Shown here: positions 34,001 through 45,217 of the stretch, in pieces
How positions within the stretch are numbered: position 1 is the stretch's first letter
Layout: each line of letters starts with the position of its first letter
Assembly: GCF_965363235.1 (NCBI RefSeq)
Contig: NC_134851.1
Coordinates: 49,418,833-49,482,832 of the forward strand
DNA from: Mytilus galloprovincialis
Taxonomy: Eukaryota; Mollusca; Bivalvia; Mytilida; Mytilidae
Length of the DNA stretch: 64,000 nucleotides
Direction of reading: 5' to 3'
Position numbers and translations under genes: made by a program
Notes under the pieces: generated by a model
Databases searched by the model: none
Told to the model about the DNA's origin: nothing
What the model saw: the letters and a program-made list of their open reading frames with translations, nothing else

Positions 34001-34670
34001 AATTATTTAAAATCTAAATGAAAATGGACACTTGCTAAATAAGTCACTATTTAATCTTAAAGGTAATAATTTTCTTAACATTTTATGATCATATCATATG
34101 TGTTTGTACTATGCATGTTTTTTTTTTTTTTTATCGAAATCGTGACGTCACAATGCATTCTAAATAGAACAAAAACTATCAGCTGATAAAGCAAAACTAG
34201 GGAAATACTAGTAATCCAGCATAAGCATGATAAGAAACACATTTATATGGATACGTACATGTAAAGATCGGTTGGTTGTTGGTTATAAAATGTCCAGTGA
34301 CAAGTATTTCATGCAAATTTATGACCCGAGTTAGCAATACATTAACATACAATATGTACACTACATGATGTATAGGTTAGCATGGTCAGTGGCAGATCCA
34401 GAACTTTTCATAAGGGACAGGGCCCCTGACTGCCCTTAGGGCACGGATCCAGTCATGCTTGAGTGATTCCCTATATAATCGACCAAAGGGCGGTGTCCTT
34501 CATGACTTTCAATGATTTATTATGAAGCACAACTTTAACATTGAAGCTTAAAGGTGGCTCAAAGCTTATATTTTCCCTGGAACATACAACTATGCACGAG
34601 TGTGGTAATATAGAACGTCGATTCATAGCTATATATAGCCTATCGGAGTATCTCAATATAGATTCCGTAG
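31006..34670. other. Interior of outer element, right arm, no gene recognised
   Basis: Strongly AT-rich, with short open frames only. A weak retroelement-tail remnant lies at about 32205-32280 (GGGTTACTGTCTCATTGAGG, CACACCATAC). No transposase, RNA gene or other coding signature was found in 3.6 kb. Confidence 0.55.
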
Positions 34671-34673
34671 GAT

Positions 34674-34836
34674 CAGTGGCGGATCCAGCCATTCTAAAAA
34701 GGGGGGGTCCAACCCAGAACGAAACAGGGGAGGGGGGGGGGTCCAACTATATGTCCCCATTTAAATGCATTGAGCGGCCAAAACAAAGGAGGTTCGAACC
34801 CTTGGAACCCCCCCCCCCCCTTTGGATCCGCCAATG
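34674..34836. mobile_element. MITE with GGCGGATCC inverted ends, copy 2
   Basis: 163 bp beginning CAGTGGCGGATCCAG and ending TTTGGATCCGCCAATG, so the ends are inverted. Internal G- and C-runs (AAGGGGGGGTCC, GAACCCCCCCC) mirror each other and could fold back. It is related to the copy at 22577-22732, so both arms of the 15.6-kb element carry one. Confidence 0.8.
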
Positions 34837-35650
34837 AGAACACATTGTAAGGTCTGTAAGCCGACAAATGTGCACATTTTCCCTTCAAAATTATGAATCC
34901 ATGATTATTCGATAGACATGCTTTAAAATATTGATAATTTCTACTCACCAATTGTATTTTCCAGCTCAGATTATTGAACATGTGGTCTAACATCTGTAGT
35001 TACCTGTGTAAAAATATAGTTTGCCGACCTGAGGTCCCGGTTTTTTTGTTTTTTTACCGACAAAAAATTAAAGTGGATAAATCGTTTACGGTGAAGAATT
35101 GTTTTCCGTTTTTAATGAAACTTGACAGATTTTACTAATTATTTTTTTAGTCATCGGAAATGTCCCTCTTGGTGTAATTCGAATTAAAACGGGTTTATTA
35201 TGCTGTACAGTATTGGTAACTTAGTCATAATCTTTAAATTTATTTCAAGTACACCCTTGTACATTTTTCTATTGCGCAGAATTTATCAAATATGAATTTG
35301 AATGAATCCATTATCATCTTCTCATTCTTCTGCAATAATATTAAAACTCTATTTTAAACGAAAGCTTCTGGTTTTTAAAACCAGTTATGAACGAAAATGT
35401 TATAAAACAGATATTATAAAATAAAAAGTAAGGATATCAAAAGGATTATTTAAAGTCAAACGCACATGACTGTCAAAAATGAACGGACAATGCTACGGCA
35501 ATAAATGTAAAACGACAAAAGACAAACAACGATCGCAAAATAAGTGAATAAACAGCAAAACAAGTTTACAATCGCACGATAGACGATAATAGTATAAGTA
35601 ATGGACTATTTCACAACAAAATCAAATCTTGAGAGCCGTGTGAGACGTGA
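34837..35650. other. Interior of outer element, right side
   Basis: No recognised gene. Around 35455-35530 is a stretch rich in ACAAAAGACAAACAACG that may be a decayed dispersed repeat. Confidence 0.45.
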
Positions 35651-35654
35651 TTTT

Positions 35655-36163
35655 TTTTTTACACTGATGGACTACCGTTACGCTAAAATATTTGTATTAA
35701 AACATTTACCGACTGTATCAACCTATGAAGTGTTTGTTTTAAACATTTAACGACTGTGTCAACCTTTTATAAGTTGTAATAAACATTTAATGACTGTGCC
35801 AACCTTTACAAAGTTGTAACAAACATTTAACGACTGTCCCAACTCTAAAAACGTTGTGACAAACATTTTTTGACTGCATCAACGTCTGAAAAGTTGACAA
35901 AAACAAATTTTAACTGTCCCAACTATTAAAAGGTTGGGACGGACATTATGCAACTGCCACAACTATTAGAAAGACTGTAATAAATAGATTTTGACTGTGA
36001 CAACACCGTAAACCACTGCAACAGTTCTGAAATGACTGATGGTAGAATTTTTTGACTTTCACAACCCGTAGAAAAGTTGGGACAGACATAAATGAACTGT
36101 TGCAACGAAATATGACATATTTGACAGTCATTACTTGTCTTTTACAGACTAAGACAGTCGTAC
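35655..36163 (-). repeat. Right subterminal palindrome array
   Basis: The motif AACATTTAACGACTGTnnCAAC (in pieces near 35680-35850) and the pairs CTGTCCCAACT ... GTTGnGAC recur about every 45-55 bp. There are at least nine ACTGTnnCAAC-like sites. This mirrors 20630-21040 at the left end. The two arrays are similar in motif but not alignable as one long inverted repeat. Confidence 0.78.
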
Positions 36164-36208
36164 AACGACTGTTACTGGTATGGACAGTTGTTTTTTCGTC
36201 CAGTAGTG
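36164..36208 (-). repeat. Right terminal inverted repeat of the 15.6-kb element
   Basis: It ends TTTTTTCGTCCAGTAGTG, the reverse complement of the left end apart from two bases. TAA follows at 36209-36211. Confidence 0.92.
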
Positions 36209-37238
36209 TAAACAGTTAATGTATTAATATAACAATATCAATGATAATTCATGTCAGCACAAGCAGTGCTGACTGTTGGGCTTGTGATACCCTCGGGGAA
36301 GTAAATCTCCAATAGCATTGGCATCGACCCAGTATTTATAAATAAACTCATCATAGACACCAGGACTAAATTTTATATATATACACCAGACGCGCGTTTC
36401 GTCTACAAAAGTCTCGTCAGTGACGCTCGAATCCAAAAAAGTTAAAAAGGCCAATTAAAGTACGAAGTTAAAAAGCATTGAGGACCAAAATTCCTAAAAG
36501 TTTTGCCAAATACAGCTAAGGTAATCTATTCCATGTATTCCTGAGGTAGAAAAGCCTTAGTATTTCAAAAAATTCAAAATTTTGTAAACAGTTAATTTGT
36601 AAATATAACAGTATCAATGATAATTCATGTCAGCACAAACAGTGCTGAGTACTGGGCTTGTGATACCCTCGGGGAAATAAATCTTAACCAGCAGTGGCAT
36701 CGACCCAGTGGTTGCAAATAAACTCATCATAGATACCAGGACAAAATTGTATATATACGCCAGACGCGCGTTTCGTCTATAAAAGACTCATCAGTGACGC
36801 TCGAATTCAAAAAAGTTAAAAAGCCAAATAAAGTACGAAGTTGAAGAGCATTGAGGACCAAAATTCTTAAAAGTTTTGCCAAATACAGCTAAGGTAATCT
36901 ATGCCTGAGGTAGAAAAGCCTAAGTATTTCAAAAAATTCAAAATTTTGTAAACAGTTAATGTATTAATATAACAATATCAATGATAATTCATGTCAGCAC
37001 AAGCAGTGCTGACTGCTGGGCTTGTGATACCCTCGGGGAAATAAATCTCCAATAGCATTGGCATCGAACCAGTATTTGTAAATAAACTCATCATAGATAC
37101 CAGGACTAAATTTTATATATACGCCAGACGCGCGTTTCCTCTACAAAAGACTCATCAGTGACGCTCGAATCCAAAAAAGTTAATAAGGCCAAATAAAGTA
37201 CGAAGTTGTAGAGCATTGAGGACCAAAATTCTTAAAAG
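36209..37238 (+). repeat. Satellite-like array, right part (period about 365 bp)
   Basis: It resumes at TAAACAGTTAATGTATTAAT, exactly where the left part stopped. ACTCATCATAGA recurs near 36348, 36722 and 37085. The first unit here (36209-36560) is almost identical to the last full unit on the left (20216-20580), including the variants CAATAGCATTGGCATCG and AGTCTCGTCAGTG. The array ends abruptly after TTTTGCCAAAT at 37238. Confidence 0.93.
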
Positions 37239-38130
37239 TTTTGCCAAATTTATATATCTCAGAAACTAGTTATCTTTTATACTCTAAAAATAGCAACAGT
37301 TATTCATGTTTTATTGACGCAAACAAACTTCATATTGTTATAATGTGTTTGATAATTGCATGTCACACCAGACTTAATCAGCATTTTGTTGTTTATTATG
37401 ATTTGTTCAGCGGATCTATACATAGTAATGATTTGTTATGTGTCATTATGTAAAACACGTAGCAGGTCATAAATCAATGATTTACTGGTATTGCAACAAT
37501 ACATTGTGTGAAGGCTTCAAAAGATCTTAGAAGGACAATTTGCATATACAAAATATCTCCTCAATTCATTTTAATGAAGATTTGGAAATGAGATTTTGTT
37601 GAGAAATGTAAAGGGCATATCTCCCATGAGTTGCACGACACTTGTGATTCAGCAGGAAATAAAGTATCACATATATCATCATTTATTTTGAATGAAGACA
37701 TATGCTCTTATAAATTAAACATCCCAATGTATGATAGTCTAAGAGTCATTAAGCTATAACATTGCTGAAAATATAATCACTATTTGAATTATGCATTTCA
37801 GTGTTGGAATATCGTAAGTATCTCGTAAATTTTCAGTTTTTTAAAACCGGTTTAAAAGTATTTTTACAAGTTTGATACATGCAACGTGTAAATGATGTTT
37901 TTTTTATTTTTCTGTATTTCATTATACAGTATACGGACTTAATAAAACTGTGTTTCAGATTCATTACACTTATAAAAGAAATCTCTCTGTTGTCAGTGCA
38001 AATAACGATTGACGATATAATTTAATACATTATTTTTTTTATATATCACATATTCAATTGTATATCACTGTTAAATTCCGTGGTATTGTAGTGATGTTAT
38101 TTTATTTCAGTTTGGGGAAAATAAATCCAT
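37239..38130. other. AT-rich sequence without recognised genes
   Basis: Nothing recognised. The open frame at 37241-37453 has no domain I know. Confidence 0.5.
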
Positions 38131-38372
38131 CTTAAACTGGCCAATATCTTCAGAAATAATTGCAAGAGAAGACGGGGGGAAAATACAGTCAGTTAATTAC
38201 AGTTATTAAAGAATAAACTTAATAACATGGATGTTATAACGACACTCACTTAAACTGGCCAATATCATCAGAATTTATTGTAAGAGAAGACAGGGAACAA
38301 ATACCGTCAATTAATTACAGTTGTGGAAGTATATACTTGATTACTTGGATGTTATAACGACACTTACTTTCG
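38131..38372 (+). repeat. Tandem duplication, about 123-bp unit, two copies
   Basis: CTTAAACTGGCCAATATC, AAGAGAAGAC, CAGTTAATTACAGTT (second copy CAATTAATTACAGTT) and TGGATGTTATAACGACACT occur twice in order, near 38131 and 38252. Confidence 0.9.
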
Positions 38373-39050
38373 AAAATATCAATAAAGGACTGCAAAATGA
38401 TGTGATTTATTTAGTCGTGTTAACATATGTGATATATACGGATTGTTGCGTTTTATGTTAACTGCTTGATACTTTTATTTGTCATAGTTTTTATTACGGA
38501 TTTTTATAAAGACAAAAAATGCGTAGGTAATAATGAGATATGACAACTTAAATCAATTGCAAACGTTATGTTCGAGACATAGTCTAAGAAGTTCATGTCA
38601 GTGATATATAGCAATGTTTTAAACATTGGTAAGTATTAACTTTATAGTCTTTGAAGGAAGCATGTTGCTCTTTTATCAATGATATGAAATATTATAATTT
38701 GTCATTATAATATTTTCATCGGACATCTTTAAAAGATTCATTCGTTTTTGTCGATTTTTGTTTTCTTTCCAAATATCAAACAAACTTTAATTGGTATAGT
38801 TATTGTACACATGCATGTCAACTCTGAAGTGACAGTGCACGCATAATTCAACATGACGTAGTAAATACAACTTTGTTTATTCAAAATGTGTCTATATTTC
38901 ACAGTTTTTGCCTAAGTATTTCATGATCATATCGTTTTAATTTTTTTATAACCAAATAACTTCCGGATTCAACGATGGAAAGATCTGAGGAACTTGGCAA
39001 AGCTTTAAATCTATCTATGTACTAAACATATATGCCATCTTCATTGTTTA
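38373..39050. other. AT-rich sequence without recognised genes
   Basis: Nothing recognised in this stretch. Confidence 0.5.
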
Positions 39051-39056
39051 CCTTAT

Positions 39057-39498
39057 CGTCGCTGGGCTTCCAAAATGTTGTAAATTCAAGAAAAAAATAT
39101 CTCACACACAGGTTTTGAAAATATTGACAAAATGCATGCTTCCAAAATCTCGTATATGAACTTGAACATTTCTGTAGATAGCAGTGAAATGAAAACGTTG
39201 ACATTTCCGGATTATCCGAGAACTTAAATTATTTTCACAAAAATAAAACAATGTACAATTGTTTGATTCCCAAAGCCATTATACAAAGATTTTTAAGTTT
39301 TCATACACCATTTTGGAAGCAAACTTTAAAAATAACTGACATTGGCAATTTTGTAATATGTCTTATCTCAAATGTTTTGGTTGGTCTAACTGTATGCTTT
39401 TTTGTAATATCAGAGATTTCCTCCCGCCCAGACCATTGGTGTTAAAAAGTATTTTTAGCCAAAAAAGTCATATACGACATTTTGGAAGCCCAGCGACG
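39057..39498. mobile_element. MITE-like element with 22-bp TIRs and TTAT duplication
   Basis: The ends CGTCGCTGGGCTTCCAAAAT (39057) and ATTTTGGAAGCCCAGCGACG (to 39498) are perfect inverted repeats. They are flanked by TTAT at 39053-39056 and TTAT at 39499-39502. Two further inverted copies of GCTTCCAAAAT lie inside (near 39138 and 39310). Length is 442 bp. Open frames across it have no domain and are not genes. Confidence 0.85.
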
Positions 39499-39502
39499 TT
39501 AT

Positions 39503-39892
39503 GTATTATTAACGTACTGCATTTGATTAACTCAACTATTGCATTTGTTTTGATTTTGTATTTTTCTCTGTAAACTTGTATTAAGTTTTTTTTTATAATA
39601 GCATATCTATCTAACTATCTATCTTCTTAACTTTTTTCACGATTTATCTATCCCAAATCACAAATATAAAAAAACTGATAGCTAGGTCAATATCTATTGT
39701 TTTTTTCAGAGGCGTATTATATCGATTTATTTTCTAAATGTGTAATTTACTTCTTAAAAAGGCTCATTTAAGTTGTGCCATAGAAAACAATTATTTCCAA
39801 GTGTATACTACCGATGATGTTCTTATCATTGTTTTCTCTTTGTACCTATATTTTCTTTTGACTTTTTGAATCTTGTACTTTTAACACACTGT
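39503..39892. other. T-rich sequence without recognised genes
   Basis: Nothing recognised apart from a short ATCTATCTAACTATCTATC stretch near 39604. Confidence 0.45.
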
Positions 39893-40100
39893 GGGCAACA
39901 ATTGTATACCGCTATTCAAAATTCATAAATCGATTGAGAAAAACACAAATCCGGGTCAAAACTAAAACTGAGGAAAACACATCAAATAAAGTGGAGACCT
40001 ACGATCAAAAATACAACATTAAAATGTAGCACACATAGAAACGAACTGTTCTATAACAATGGCCATTTTCCTGACTTGGTACAAGACATTTTAAGACCAA
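39893..40100 (+). repeat. Solitary foldback-element arm, second example
   Basis: GGCAACAATTGTATACCGCT, AACTAAAACTGAGGAAAACA, ACATAGAAACGAACTG and TTTTCCTGACTTGGTACAAG match the arm at 17620-18060 in order. Confidence 0.7.
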
Positions 40101-40221
40101 TGTTTTCTGATTTGATTGACATGTTATGTCCAAACAAATCTACTTGTCCATTCTCAACGTTTTTTTCGAAACAAATAACTAGATTTTAACTCATGATCTA
40201 GCAGCAACACTTACAATGTTT

Positions 40222-40620
40222 CAATAAGGAAGATGTGGTATGAGTGCCAATGAGACAAACCTCTATTCAAGTCACGATTTGTAAAGAAAAACATTATAGG
40301 TCAAAGTCAGGTCTTCAATACGGAGCCTTTTCTCACACCGAACAGCAATTTATAAAGGGCCCTAAAATTACAAGTGTAAAATTATTCAAACGGAAAATCG
40401 AACGGTCTAATTTATATAAAAAAAACGGGAAACAAAAAACATGCATGCATCACATCAACAACCAGTTCTTTGTTCCGTTTTGTGGAAATACTGTGGATCA
40501 GTGTTATTCCTGCATACATTTTTCATATCCCAGCATATGCACATGTTGTTGTCAGCAATGAAATCCTTAATTCATTTTGGTGTACTCATCCAAACAATCA
40601 AGTGGTTTAAACATGAGCTA
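40222..40620 (-). repeat. Retroelement-tail repeat, reverse orientation
   Basis: AGATGTGGTATGAGTGCCAA and TGAGACAAACCTC at the left are the reversed tail terminus. Then come TTATAGGTCAAAGTCAGG, GGAGCCTTTTCTCACACCGA and AAAGGGCCCTAAAATTAC. This is the longest copy of the tail subfamily also seen at 17385 and 22535. The open frame at 40244-40561 is a repeat by-product. Confidence 0.7.
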
Positions 40621-41404
40621 AAATAGTGATAGCACAAACATGGACATACATTCTGGTGCATAAATTTAGAATTTCAATTTTGAAATCTTCAGGCGTTATT
40701 AATTTTTTGAGTTTCATTACGTTCAGGGTTTATTTAAAAAAAAAAATCACCAAAAACTAAAAGACTCCATTGAATGTCATTCTGAAAGAGGCTTTTTGTA
40801 ATCAGCAATATTTTTTGTATACTTATAAATTTTCTTGATTATGTTTCGAATAACAAAAAAACAATAGTTTTGCTATCGGTGTTAAATTATAAGACGTTTC
40901 TCTTGTATTGCAAGGTAGAAGTGTACGTACAATTGTATTATTTTTCTCATCTTTCATGAGGTCACATTATTTTTTGGTTTTTCAATTCAACATATTGAAA
41001 TATATTTTTCATCATCGACTACAATATGCCAACTCAAACCATGTAGAATAAGGATACGTAGTATGATTGACAACGATCAAAACTATCCAACACAGTTAAA
41101 ATGAAGTTGAAGTTAAAGATAACAATTATAATCAACTTTCGGCCTTCGACAATGGTCAAACACTCAGAATTCAGAGTCAACTTGTTAAGGGCCCGCCAAG
41201 TAAAATATAACAAACACTAACAACCTAGTTTATGACAAAACAATTTACGAAAAGTAAAACTGTTGTATAGAATATTACGGTCTTATATTCAAATATTTTC
41301 TTCGTACTTTGTATCATTTTTTGTTGAAAAAAATCATGGGAAATATACCTGCTAAACGGTCTCCCACGTTGATTGTATATAGTTAGATTTTAATATGCAA
41401 GTTC
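40621..41404. other. AT-rich sequence without recognised genes
   Basis: Nothing recognised up to the start of the tandem duplication. Confidence 0.45.
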
Positions 41405-41716
41405 AAATTATAGATCCAGATCAGATTTAGAAAGCAGTCAATATTAATCTTATGCATTATATATTATATACTGTATTTCATTGAATGTAGGACCTGTTTC
41501 AGTTTTAGCGTATACAAAGATAAGAGTGTATGTAGACAATCCCTCTACATTAAATATACATATCAAGATGACGTTAATGACAACAAATCCGACACTACAA
41601 ATCTTATCTTACTTTTATATTGCATTAAAAGATGCCAGCAAAAATCTATATCCTACATGAAGATCCTTGATTTCAATATGACTTAGGGAATACGACACGA
41701 ATCGTGATATGATACT

Positions 41717-42600
41717 TAACATTTTTTTACAAACTATGTGAAATAAACGCATATTGTCAAAACAAACATGTCTTGTCTTTTATTTATCTTAACTGTGTAT
41801 CAATGTAATTGCTATCAAATAAGTAAAAATAATTATCATTATCATGATTATCATGTATGATTCTCATGAATAGACATTAGTTGAAAAGACCAAGTCAAAT
41901 AGACACTAACAAAACCGAAATTAAAAGAATCCATTCCAACTTGTATTGATGCTGTAAAATACATATCTTTAAATGCAGTTTTGTGCAATACAATAATTTA
42001 TATACTACATGTAAATATTCACACAGGTGTGATCATCACTGTCCTTTTCGATAGTATCATCACGAAAATAATGCTGGACCTACTAGTGAATTGACTATCC
42101 CTTGTCATCCAAAGTCTACTTAACTGTTATTAAGCTCCAATGATATTAGAAACACAGTGCGCTAGTGAACTTTAACGATAAATATGAAAATACCTGCGCG
42201 GATTCAGTACGTGATACTAACTAAGTAGAACTTTGACTATTAAAATCTTCTTAACTGCTACTGGAGAAAACTGTTAGTATCAGACAATAACCCAAGCCAA
42301 GTTATAGGTGCTTCCCACCAATATAATTTTCATCAATTTTCTTTGTGTTTTGTGTTGATAAATGAAAAAAAGCATGTCTCTGTAATACATATCCTCTCGT
42401 TCCCGAAAGCAATTATTTGATTAAATCGATTATCGTTTTTTTTTTTTTTTTCAAGAAATAAAAATGAACAAGATTCATCATCTAAACCAAAATTATTCGA
42501 ATACTCCTTTATAGTATATTCATATAAATCAAATGAATTTAAAAATTAGAGTTTTTGATAATGCAGTTATCTCAAATTGTAATTGAAAAATGTTTACAAG
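41717..42600. other. Segment present only in duplication copy A
   Basis: In copy B the flanks GATATGATAC and CCTATTTAATGATG are almost adjacent (45520-45545). The segment has no terminal repeats that I can see, so deletion from B is as likely as insertion into A. AT-rich, with a T-run near 42439. Confidence 0.7.
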
Positions 42601-44871
42601 TCCTATTTAATGATGTATTCTTTATCATTGTTTATGTAATTTCCTCTCTTTACATGAATTTGAGAATGTTAGTCATTATTTATACTTATATAGGTATCCG
42701 TTTTGTGACATTTGGTGATCACATAAAGCTGGTCAGTCAAGGAAGTACATACATCTGTTTGATTTCAGGGGGGGGGGGGGGGTGAGAGAGACAATAATGG
42801 TCATGAAATGCATATCTAACATTTGACGGACATGAATGGGATGACCAAATAAAACTAACGACCCTGAAAGCTGTGTCTTTCCAATTTTACCGACATTGGT
42901 GCAAAAATCTATGCTATTCTCTCCTTTAGTGAAACAGCTAAACGTTTAAAAAACAGTAAATTGTCGTCTGCTTCATATGGAATTAAAACTTTTATCATTT
43001 CTATGGAAATTATTGGATAAAATATTGCCCTAGCAAACGTACAAAAGGTACACATTTGTACATATGCCAACATTTCTAGCAATCAATGACAATATGATGG
43101 CTAAATGTTGTCTAAAAGTTAAGAGCAAAATTCCCTCTTAAAATCCAAATGATTACATGGCTTCAGCGTTAATTATGACGTCACAGAAGGCGTCAAATTA
43201 AGAAAATAAATAAAAATAGCCTTTCAAAGCGTCATCTTTATTTGGATTATTTTATTGCCGATTTGTCTTTTATCTTAATGTTTTGGTTTTTTTTTTTTTG
43301 TTATAAGATTCTGTCAAATATTTCATTTGCCAGCTGATAACATTCTCCATTCTCTGTGTTTGGAGTTCATTCCATGCATATGCATTTTGTTAATCTTATT
43401 ACGCATTCTTTTAGAAGATCTACTAGTTTTGACAATCAGGCCACTTGTCATTCTAAATTAGTAAAATTGTTTTGTAGATTTGAAAGTTATGGAAACAATA
43501 AGTTCTTTAGTTATATACTTTAAGTATATATATTGTTAATTCATTGTTATGATAAAATACATATTGGACATCAAACCAATCGTTTAACATATCGTGGGCA
43601 CAAACCTACGTTTTTATCACTTGAATCATTGTATTACCGGTATATCTCACTTTTCATAAAGAATATTCTTATCTGTATTCAGGCCGGTGTTTAATATAAA
43701 AAAATAACGTTGTATTATAGTTCCGAGCTTGACAGATTAAATCCAAATGTAATTGATAACCCTTTATGAATAATGCGATATGATATGTTTCAGATCTTGT
43801 TTCGGAAGAAACATTGAAATTTCTTTGTGAAACTTCATAACTGATACTGAAATTCTCACTTAAAGAAACAACGATTGAGATTTATGTTAAGAAAATATTC
43901 AATTTATTGGCGGCGGGGGTATACTTACGTTCTAAGTAAAGCTTATTATTGTATTTTACTGCGACTTTAACACACAAGAGTGTTATAAACAATAGATAAC
44001 TAAGCTTTAATCTAAATAGAAAACTTAATAATTATTAATCGATGCATGCATACGATACACGGTGTATCTCTATACAACACACAAACATATATTGAGGTTC
44101 TTTATTTTGTTAGTGTTTTTGGATTGTCTGAAGATCTGTTTCAATTATTTTATCTCTTCGTACTTTATCTCGGCAGTAAAGAAGGAGAATGTCGTGACCG
44201 CCATAGGGTTTGGCGATATAAAAACGTTTTTTTTTTTGTTGTTAAATCTAAAGTACAAATATGTATTTTTTGTCAAATTAGGTTCCAGGTGCATATTTGA
44301 TTGATATTTTATTACGTTTCAAGGTATCAATTTTAACTGCTTCTGATAACGATAATCTATACAAGCTGTTCTAATGCACAAATCACGAAATTCCAGATAG
44401 AGAAATAACTTATTACAATCAATGTTCGTGGCGGGGTTTTTTTTTTTTTGTTTGCTTGTTTGTTTGTTTATTCGTTTGTTTCTGGGTTTACTACTTTTAT
44501 TGATAAGCATATGACCATATATGTATATATAATTCCAATAAGTTTACCAAATTAACTTTGCCTTAATCTATATTAGCAGGATATAAACTGGCATAACGGC
44601 GTTTGGCGTTCAATATATATTTTTGTAGCTTTTTAATCCATGGTAATGATGTTTCTTGCTAATGAGAGGATGTTCAGATCCGTGTATAAGTGCGTCGTCA
44701 TTTCTTCTGGCCATAATAATGGGTAAATTCGTGTACAGGTGTCTAAAATCAAAGTGCAGTCTTCCGTTTTATATATACATAATTTATAAATAATGTTTAA
44801 TTACTTCGATTTTTAATGTTAGCTTGTATTATTACTGGGGCACTTGGATAAATGTAGGTCGTCTGTAATGC

Positions 44872-45217
44872 AGGGTTCACACATTGCCGATTATTGCTCC
44901 CGTTGAGATCAGACAGCGATACGACACGAAAAATGAAAAAGTTGAATAACTATCCTCAATTATCTGGAATGTCCTACCATTGTCTGAACGCAGTCGTTTA
45001 AGTTCGTAACAGATTCCTACGGGTCAGCAAGGTTCCGAAAAGTTTCGCGAAGCACCCCGACAATTAGGTGCGTCCCGTAGCATTCGGAGAAACTTAGCCG
45101 ATTTTGTCTAGTCGGAAAACAATCGTGTCTCTGTCGTGACAGATTCTGCTGTATCAGATCAAAATCCTAACAATGTTCTGTGTATTCTGGACGGTGTCCT
45201 GTGGAACAGGAATGATC
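44872..45217 (+). mobile_element. Left third of a TIR element cut by the duplication breakpoint
   Basis: It begins GGGTTCACACATTGCCGATT and matches 48378-48709. It stops at the copy A/B junction, so only the left end is present. The complete element is at 48378-49350. Confidence 0.85.

Larger units (their letters stand above)
20585..36208. mobile_element. Large (15.6 kb) TIR transposon interrupting the satellite array
   Basis: The ends are 45-bp inverted repeats, identical except at two adjacent bases: 20585-20629 and 36164-36208, starting CACTACTGGACGAAAAAAC. TAA precedes the left end (20582-20584) and follows the right end (36209-36211). The intact satellite units read TTTTGTAAACAG at this place, so the element sits in a duplicated TAA; TA is equally compatible if an extra A is assigned to the left end. 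Phase also fits: removing 15,627 bp restores a spacing of about 367 bp between neighbouring units. Both ends carry arrays of short palindromic motifs. No gene is recognisable outside the nested inner element, so it looks non-autonomous. CACTA termini plus a 3-bp duplication recall the CACTA (EnSpm) superfamily, but without a transposase this stays open. Confidence 0.88.
41405..45217 (+). repeat. Tandem segmental duplication, copy A (3.8 kb)
   Basis: It begins AAATTATAGATCCAGATCAG and ends ...AGGAATGATC, directly joined to copy B, which starts with the same AAATTATAGATCC. Most of A aligns to 45218-48709 with scattered substitutions. A has about 880 bp (41717-42600) absent from B. It lacks the retroelement insertion at 47002-47404 and about 150 bp at 47585-47735. 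The lengths agree with these differences. No gene is recognised in either copy. Confidence 0.92.

Noticed and set aside
34541-34993. Opposing open frames of 91 to 99 codons
   Set aside because: They run through the GGATCC-ended MITE and its G/C homopolymers, and the products are low-complexity proline/glycine stretches.
20585-36208. Maverick/Polinton interpretation of the 15.6-kb element
   Set aside because: The size fits, but there is no protein-primed polymerase, integrase, ATPase or capsid gene, and the apparent target duplication is 2-3 bp, not 6.
44450-44480. (GTTT)n stretch as a regulatory element
   Set aside because: A simple low-complexity repeat, shared with copy B only through the duplication.
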